Positions 30,341 to 34,293 of a DNA stretch of 34,293 nt are shown in pieces; within the stretch, counting starts at the first letter, position 1, and each line of letters starts with the position of its first letter. The stretch covers positions 1-34,293 of the forward strand of contig CAIWXX010000095.1 of NCBI GenBank assembly GCA_903916735.1, given 5' to 3'. Origin of the DNA: an uncultured Acidobacteriota bacterium (lineage in GTDB: Bacteria; Acidobacteriota; CAIWXX01). The notes below the pieces were generated by a model, which worked only from the letters and a program-made list of their open reading frames with translations, did no database searches and was not told where the DNA came from. The position numbers and the translations under genes were made by a program.

Positions 30341-33319
30341 ATGAACCAAGAAAACGCTCGATGGCGTGCTTCCTTCCTCTGGTTTTGGGTTGCTCTCACT
30401 CTCATGTGGGCTCTGCCGCTGTGGGGGCTGGATCCACACAAAGCGATTACTCAATACGGCCTTGACACATGGACCCGGGCGGATGGCCTTCCACAGAGCA
30501 CAATCTCGGCAATTCTCCAAACGCATGACGGGTATCTCTGGTTCGGCACGGAAGAAGGGTTGGTCCGCTTTGATGGAGTTCGCTTTACGGTCTTCAATTC
30601 TTTGAATACGCCTGCAATGGTGGAACAGGATGTCAGAAAACTGTTCGAAGATCGGAATGGAACCCTCTGGATTGCGACCAATGCGCATCTTATTTCCTAT
30701 CGTGCCGGCAAATGGATCGATCGCCTTCTGCCGGACGGATACGCCGACCATCCGAACCTATGCCTCTATCAATCGGCGGATGGCACGATATGGGTCGGCA
30801 GCAACGGGAAATTCGGAACGCTTCAGGGTAAAGTCATCCGCGACTTCAAGGATCAAAAGGGGAGTTCTCTCGACGGTGCCGGCACCATCTTCGAAACCAA
30901 AGACAGCAGCATCTGGATTGCCTTCCGAGGTCTCTTTCGTTTGAAGGATGGGCTCTTTTCGACGGCATGCCCCAACAAGCAGACGGCACCCATTTCATGT
31001 GCTGCGATTGATCATCATGAAACGATCTGGTTCGGCACGGAAGGAGGCGGCGTCGGTCGACTCCAGAACGGAGCGTGCTCGTATTTACCCGACATAAATG
31101 GGACTTCCCATGATTATGTCACCTCGATTCTCCCCGATCGAGACGACAATATCTGGGTTGGTACGATCGGTAACGGGTTGAGGCGATATGGTGAAAGCGG
31201 CGTCGCCACGCTATCTATGAAGAACGGATTTTGCAGTAATCAAGTCATGTCGCTTTTCGAGGATCGTGAGGGAAGCATTTGGATCGGCACCAATGGTGGA
31301 GGGCTGTGTCGACTGAGAGACGGTCGATGCACGAGCTATTCGGCCGAAGAAGGCGTCAATGGTTCTTTCGCCCAAGCCGTCTGCGAAGGAGCCGATGGGT
31401 CCATTTGGATAGGAACCAACGAAGGCGGAATCACTCAGTTTCGCAGTGGACAAGTCATCTCCCACCTGACAACCAAAGATGGCTTGTCGAACGATTCCGT
31501 AACGAACCTGATGTTCGATCGGAACGGGGATCTTTGGATCGGCACCGGCGGCGGTGGACTGAATCGAATCTCGCATGGAAAATTGGATTCCCATCCTCGC
31601 GGAGCCGACGTCCTCGGACCGATCATTTTCTCTATCTATGAAGACCGCGCCGGTGTCGTTTGGATTGGGTGCATGAAAGGTCTTTGGCGGTGGCAGGATC
31701 AGAAATTCGAAAAAATCCCCGGCGTCGATAGCTACCCGATGTGCATGGAGGAGGACAAGAGCGGCCGGCTGTGGATCGGCACGATGACGGGAGGCTTGAA
31801 GTGCCTATTCGAAGGCCGTCTGAGTTCCTATGCCGCTAAGGAAGGTCTTTCTAAAAATATATTAGTGAGTCTCCATGCAGACGAAAACAATGTGCTGTGG
31901 ATCGGCACGATCGGAGGCGGTCTGGATCGCTTCCATGACAACAAGTTCACTCATGTCACAATGAAACAAGGTCTTCTCTCCAACACCATCTGTGGAATCC
32001 TCCAAGACGAAGCCGGGAATCTCTGGATGAGCTGCAACAACGGTGTTTTTCACGCGAGTAAGAAAGAACTGGATCGAGTTGCGATGGGAATGATCAGCTC
32101 GGTCCACTGCGTTTCATTCGACGAGTCGGACGGAATGCGTAATCGAGAATGCACCGGCGGCGGTCAGTCGGCGGCATGCCGAGCCAAGGATGGAGGTCTC
32201 TGGTTTACGACGGTCAATGGCGTCGTTCACGTGGATCCTCACTCGCCACGACTGGCGCCGGTGCCTCCACAAGTATTCGTCGAGGAAATGAGCGTCATGG
32301 GCCGAAAGGTCGGGGGCCTCGATTTCGGATTTCCTACGGCGCTGGCGGCGGGAAGCGATCGTCTGGAATTTCAATACACCGGTCTCAGTTTCTTGAAACC
32401 CAAGAGAGTGCAGTTCCGCTACAAGCTGGAGGGGTTTGATCGTGAATGGATTGATGCACATACTCGGCGAACTGCTTTTTACACGAATATTCCACCCGGG
32501 AAGTACACGTTTCGAGTAACCGCCGCCGACAGTAACAGCGTTTGGAACAGCACGGATGCCTCTATTGAGTTTCGCCTCAAGCCGCACTTCTATCAGACGA
32601 TCTGGTTCGACGCGCTGATTGTGGTAACAATGATCTGCATCATACATGCACTGTATCGTATTCGGGCGCGGCGATTGCTTGCGATTGAGCGGGTTCGCAC
32701 GCGCATCGCAACTGATCTCCATGATGACGTCGGAGCCGGTCTGACGCACATCGCGATTGTGAGCGAAATGATCAAGAAGCAGATCAAGCTGAATCGTGCC
32801 GAGGCCGAAGGGATGGTCTCGACCGTCGCCGACACGGCGCGCGAGCTTGTCGAATCTATGACTGACGTCGTATGGGCGATCGATCCGAAGTTGGATGACC
32901 TCGCGAGTCTCATCGTGAGGATTCGCAAGTTTTCGTCGGAAATCCTCGAGGCGAAAGGGATCAAATTGGAAATGCGAGTGCCCAAGGATGCACTGCGAGT
33001 GCGAGTCGGCTCCAATCATCGCCGGCAGATACTTCTGATTTTCAAGGAAGCGGTCAATAACGCCGTGAAATATGCATCCTGTTCATCGGTTGTCCTTAGT
33101 CTCGACTGTCGCGATCGATCCATCGTGGGTGAGATACATGATGATGGACAAGGATTCGACTGCCTCTCTGTTGTCCCGCGCGGTAGCGGCCGAGGGTTGG
33201 CGAGTATGCGCGACAGAGCCGAACGACTCGGCGGGTCACTGGCCATCGCGTCCGAACCCGGATGCGGTACCCGAATCACATTCACCATTCCACTGAAATC
33301 GCATGAACATGCGATTTAA
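30341..33319 (+). CDS. Two-propeller periplasmic sensor histidine kinase (Reg_prop / Y_Y_Y / HisKA_3)
   Basis: From the ATG at 30341 the protein has 992 residues; ATGs at 30293 and 30320 are alternatives, the first with a weak GAGAG site. A signal peptide or anchor lies at about 10-29. It is followed by fourteen Reg_prop repeats of the form DGxLWIGTxGGGLxR, enough for two seven-bladed propellers. A Y_Y_Y domain (about 668-745, with FQYTGLSF and PPGKYTFRVTA) and a membrane helix (about 753-775) come next. The HisKA_3 domain has phospho-acceptor H794 in DLHDDVGAGLT. The ATPase domain has the N-box EAVNNAVKYA (about 903-912) and GRGLASMRDRAERLGG. Kinases of this type often sense carbohydrates. 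The partner regulator is the next gene. Confidence 0.9.
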   Translation: MNQENARWRASFLWFWVALTLMWALPLWGLDPHKAITQYGLDTWTRADGLPQSTISAILQTHDGYLWFGTEEGLVRFDGVRFTVFNSLNTPAMVEQDVRKLFEDRNGTLWIATNAHLISYRAGKWIDRLLPDGYADHPNLCLYQSADGTIWVGSNGKFGTLQGKVIRDFKDQKGSSLDGAGTIFETKDSSIWIAFRGLFRLKDGLFSTACPNKQTAPISCAAIDHHETIWFGTEGGGVGRLQNGACSYLPDINGTSHDYVTSILPDRDDNIWVGTIGNGLRRYGESGVATLSMKNGFCSNQVMSLFEDREGSIWIGTNGGGLCRLRDGRCTSYSAEEGVNGSFAQAVCEGADGSIWIGTNEGGITQFRSGQVISHLTTKDGLSNDSVTNLMFDRNGDLWIGTGGGGLNRISHGKLDSHPRGADVLGPIIFSIYEDRAGVVWIGCMKGLWRWQDQKFEKIPGVDSYPMCMEEDKSGRLWIGTMTGGLKCLFEGRLSSYAAKEGLSKNILVSLHADENNVLWIGTIGGGLDRFHDNKFTHVTMKQGLLSNTICGILQDEAGNLWMSCNNGVFHASKKELDRVAMGMISSVHCVSFDESDGMRNRECTGGGQSAACRAKDGGLWFTTVNGVVHVDPHSPRLAPVPPQVFVEEMSVMGRKVGGLDFGFPTALAAGSDRLEFQYTGLSFLKPKRVQFRYKLEGFDREWIDAHTRRTAFYTNIPPGKYTFRVTAADSNSVWNSTDASIEFRLKPHFYQTIWFDALIVVTMICIIHALYRIRARRLLAIERVRTRIATDLHDDVGAGLTHIAIVSEMIKKQIKLNRAEAEGMVSTVADTARELVESMTDVVWAIDPKLDDLASLIVRIRKFSSEILEAKGIKLEMRVPKDALRVRVGSNHRRQILLIFKEAVNNAVKYASCSSVVLSLDCRDRSIVGEIHDDGQGFDCLSVVPRGSGRGLASMRDRAERLGGSLAIASEPGCGTRITFTIPLKSHEHAI
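33296..33317. other. Perfect 10-bp inverted repeat at the end of the kinase gene
   Basis: AAATCGCATG (33296-33305) and CATGCGATTT (33308-33317) are perfectly complementary around AA. The palindrome covers the last codons of the kinase gene and ends in its TAA stop. No T-run follows. It may be a protein-binding site near the regulator's promoter or a transcript-stabilising hairpin. Confidence 0.5.
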
Positions 33320-33340
33320 CCTGGGATGAAAAGATCGTAG

Positions 33341-33378
33341 TATCCTAGGTGTCATGGATGAAAAACTGTACCAGGAGG
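33341..33378 (+). promoter_or_regulatory. -10 element and strong ribosome-binding site of the response-regulator gene
   Basis: TATCCT (33341-33346) is a possible -10 without a good -35, so the promoter is tentative. AGGAGG (33373-33378) is a perfect Shine-Dalgarno 8 nt before the ATG at 33387; it decides that start over the ATG at 33354. Confidence 0.45.
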
Positions 33379-33386
33379 TTGGTGGG

Positions 33387-34052
33387 ATGAACGAGGCACC
33401 GGATTCTTCAGAAGGCAAACCGATTCGAGTAGCCATTGTCGAAGACGATCGGTTGGCGCGCGATTGGCTGCACCAGCTCCTCGATGGAACTCCAGGCTAC
33501 TGTTGCACCAATGCGTTTGAATCAGTCGAGCGCGGATTGCACGAGATGGCGAAGGATGTACCGGACGTACTCCTTCTGGATATCCATCTGCCGGGGATGA
33601 GTGGGACTGAGGGAGTCCGGCTGTTTCGTGAGAAGTTTCAAAAACTCCAGGTTCTCATGCTGACCAACTACTCCGAGGAAGACAAGGTTTTTGAGTCGAT
33701 TTATAACGGCGCATGCGGGTATCTATTGAAACAGACGCCACCTGAGAAGCTTCTGGAGGCAATTTCGGATGCTGCAACCGGTGGCGCCCCTATGTCCCCT
33801 GGTATTGCTCGTATGGTTGTGGAGCTGTTCCAGAAGACGAAGCCACCCGTCAAAGTTGAACACGCTTTGACACCGCATGAAGTAAGACTCCTGGGGATTC
33901 TCGCTCAAGGCTATACATATCAAGGAGTGGCCGATATGCTGTCGGTCAGCATTAATACGATACGAACCTACATCCGCTCTATTTACGAAAAGCTCCACGT
34001 GCATTCAAAGTCCGAAGCCATCAGTAAGGCGCTACGAGGCCGCATTATTTGA
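33387..34052 (+). CDS. NarL/LuxR-type response regulator
   Basis: The 221-residue protein has a receiver domain (about 13-130) with the acidic pair D20/D21, phospho-acceptor D65 in LLLDIHLPG, T93 and K115. Its C-terminal LuxR-type helix-turn-helix (about 158-218) has LTPHEVRLLGILAQGYTYQGVADML and a recognition helix in SINTIRTYIRSIYEKL. It follows its cognate kinase after 67 nt. Phosphorylation by the kinase should permit DNA binding. Targets may include the adjacent ABC transporter, but no binding site was identified. Confidence 0.92.
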   Translation: MNEAPDSSEGKPIRVAIVEDDRLARDWLHQLLDGTPGYCCTNAFESVERGLHEMAKDVPDVLLLDIHLPGMSGTEGVRLFREKFQKLQVLMLTNYSEEDKVFESIYNGACGYLLKQTPPEKLLEAISDAATGGAPMSPGIARMVVELFQKTKPPVKVEHALTPHEVRLLGILAQGYTYQGVADMLSVSINTIRTYIRSIYEKLHVHSKSEAISKALRGRII

Positions 34053-34061
34053 AGTAATAAG

Positions 34062-34277
34062 CTAAAACTCTTTATGTCGGTGGCAACTTTGACTATTCCT
34101 ATTACAAAGCTGTTCAAGATTTAGGTTGTATTGCCGCATATTAATAACCTGAATTCGTTTGCAAACTAAGACGAGTTTTTGCTCAATGTCGTAGCTGCGC
34201 TCCCCCACATTGCCAAGGAATATTCCCGCGGCCTTGTACCGCAGGAATTTCACATACAGCACACATCTCCAGTACAT
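34062..34277 (-). CDS. Possible 3' part of an unrecognised gene at the right edge
   Basis: A minus-strand frame ends at 34062 and is open to the right window edge, with an internal ATG at 34277. The product contains YVKFLRYKAAGIFLG and YDIEQKLVLVCKRI, which read like real protein, but no family is recognised and the true start would lie outside the window. Composition is more A+T-rich than the response-regulator gene. Confidence 0.25.
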   Translation of the reverse strand: MYWRCVLYVKFLRYKAAGIFLGNVGERSYDIEQKLVLVCKRIQVINMRQYNLNLEQLCNRNSQSCHRHKEF

Positions 34278-34293
34278 CTTGATTTCGTACCTC

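Noticed and set aside
30071-30751. 226-codon minus-strand frame bridging the ABC permease and kinase genes
   Set aside because: It overlaps two well-supported genes and shows no domain.
32114-33019. 301-codon frame on the minus strand
   Set aside because: It is antisense to the Y_Y_Y and kinase domains of the sensor, which have clear motifs; the antisense product has none.
33354-33386. Upstream ATG of the response regulator as a near-leaderless start
   Set aside because: A perfect AGGAGG 8 nt before the ATG at 33387 and the start of the conserved receiver domain favour the later start.
1-34293. CRISPR arrays, insertion sequences, rRNA or tRNA genes
   Set aside because: No regularly spaced direct repeats, transposase frames or recognisable RNA genes were seen by reading both strands; a covariance-model scan was not possible.

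Overview
The window is about 34 kb of bacterial chromosome with a GC content in the mid-fifties by eye. It is dominated by genes for surface-polysaccharide synthesis and export. A Wzm/Wzt-type ABC exporter plus many nucleotide-sugar and polyprenyl-linked glycosyltransferases indicate a Gram-negative-type envelope. The ECF sigma / zinc-finger / DUF4097 operon and the two-propeller sensor kinase are gene types I associate with Acidobacteriota and neighbouring phyla. That placement is a low-confidence inference. No rRNA, tRNA, CRISPR array or insertion sequence was recognised.

Layout. (1) Positions 1-1778 (minus): a GT2 glycosyltransferase and a radical SAM enzyme cut by the window edge, behind an extended -10 promoter. 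A ChbG/YdjC-type deacetylase (1994-2827, plus) diverges from them. (2) 2844-5754 (minus): three genes joined by 4-nt stop/start overlaps, namely two sugar-nucleotide SDR enzymes and a DPM1-like GT2. (3) 5935-6480: a free-standing HNH endonuclease with its own promoter. (4) 6710-13269 (plus): the exporter operon, wzm, wzt, three glycosyltransferases, then a GT2 plus DUF2304 pair. The wzm promoter predicts a leaderless mRNA. (5) 13452-14749: a small secreted orphan (minus), then a repeat-bearing non-coding stretch and a structured leader. (6) 14750-17975: a second radical SAM enzyme, a DegT-type aminotransferase and a DedA-like membrane protein.

(7) 18697-22085: a tightly packed five-gene unit: ECF sigma factor, zf-HC2 anti-sigma factor, zinc-finger/TM2-like membrane protein, small LiaF-like membrane protein, and a DUF4097 protein. 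The last has an exact 18-residue repeat in which Tyr and His alternate at one position. A terminator follows directly. (8) 22405-26449: a GtrB/ArnC-like polyprenyl-phosphate glycosyltransferase, a WecD-like acetyltransferase, and a convergent large membrane protein of GT-C character. (9) 26704-27335: a PIN-toxin/Phd-antitoxin pair with a well-defined promoter-operator. (10) 27676-30207: an ABC exporter (ATPase plus permease). (11) 30341-34052: a periplasmic double-propeller histidine kinase and a NarL-type response regulator.

How they work together (inference). Regions 1-6 and 8 supply, modify and assemble sugars on a polyprenyl carrier. The chain is exported by Wzm/Wzt, because no Wzx flippase or Wzy polymerase is visible. 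Region 7 looks like a self-contained envelope-stress regulator, and region 11 a sensory system next to a transporter. The least explained parts are the DUF4097 Tyr/His ladder, the radical SAM plus aminotransferase pair with its structured leader, and the radical SAM / GT2 / deacetylase trio at the left edge.
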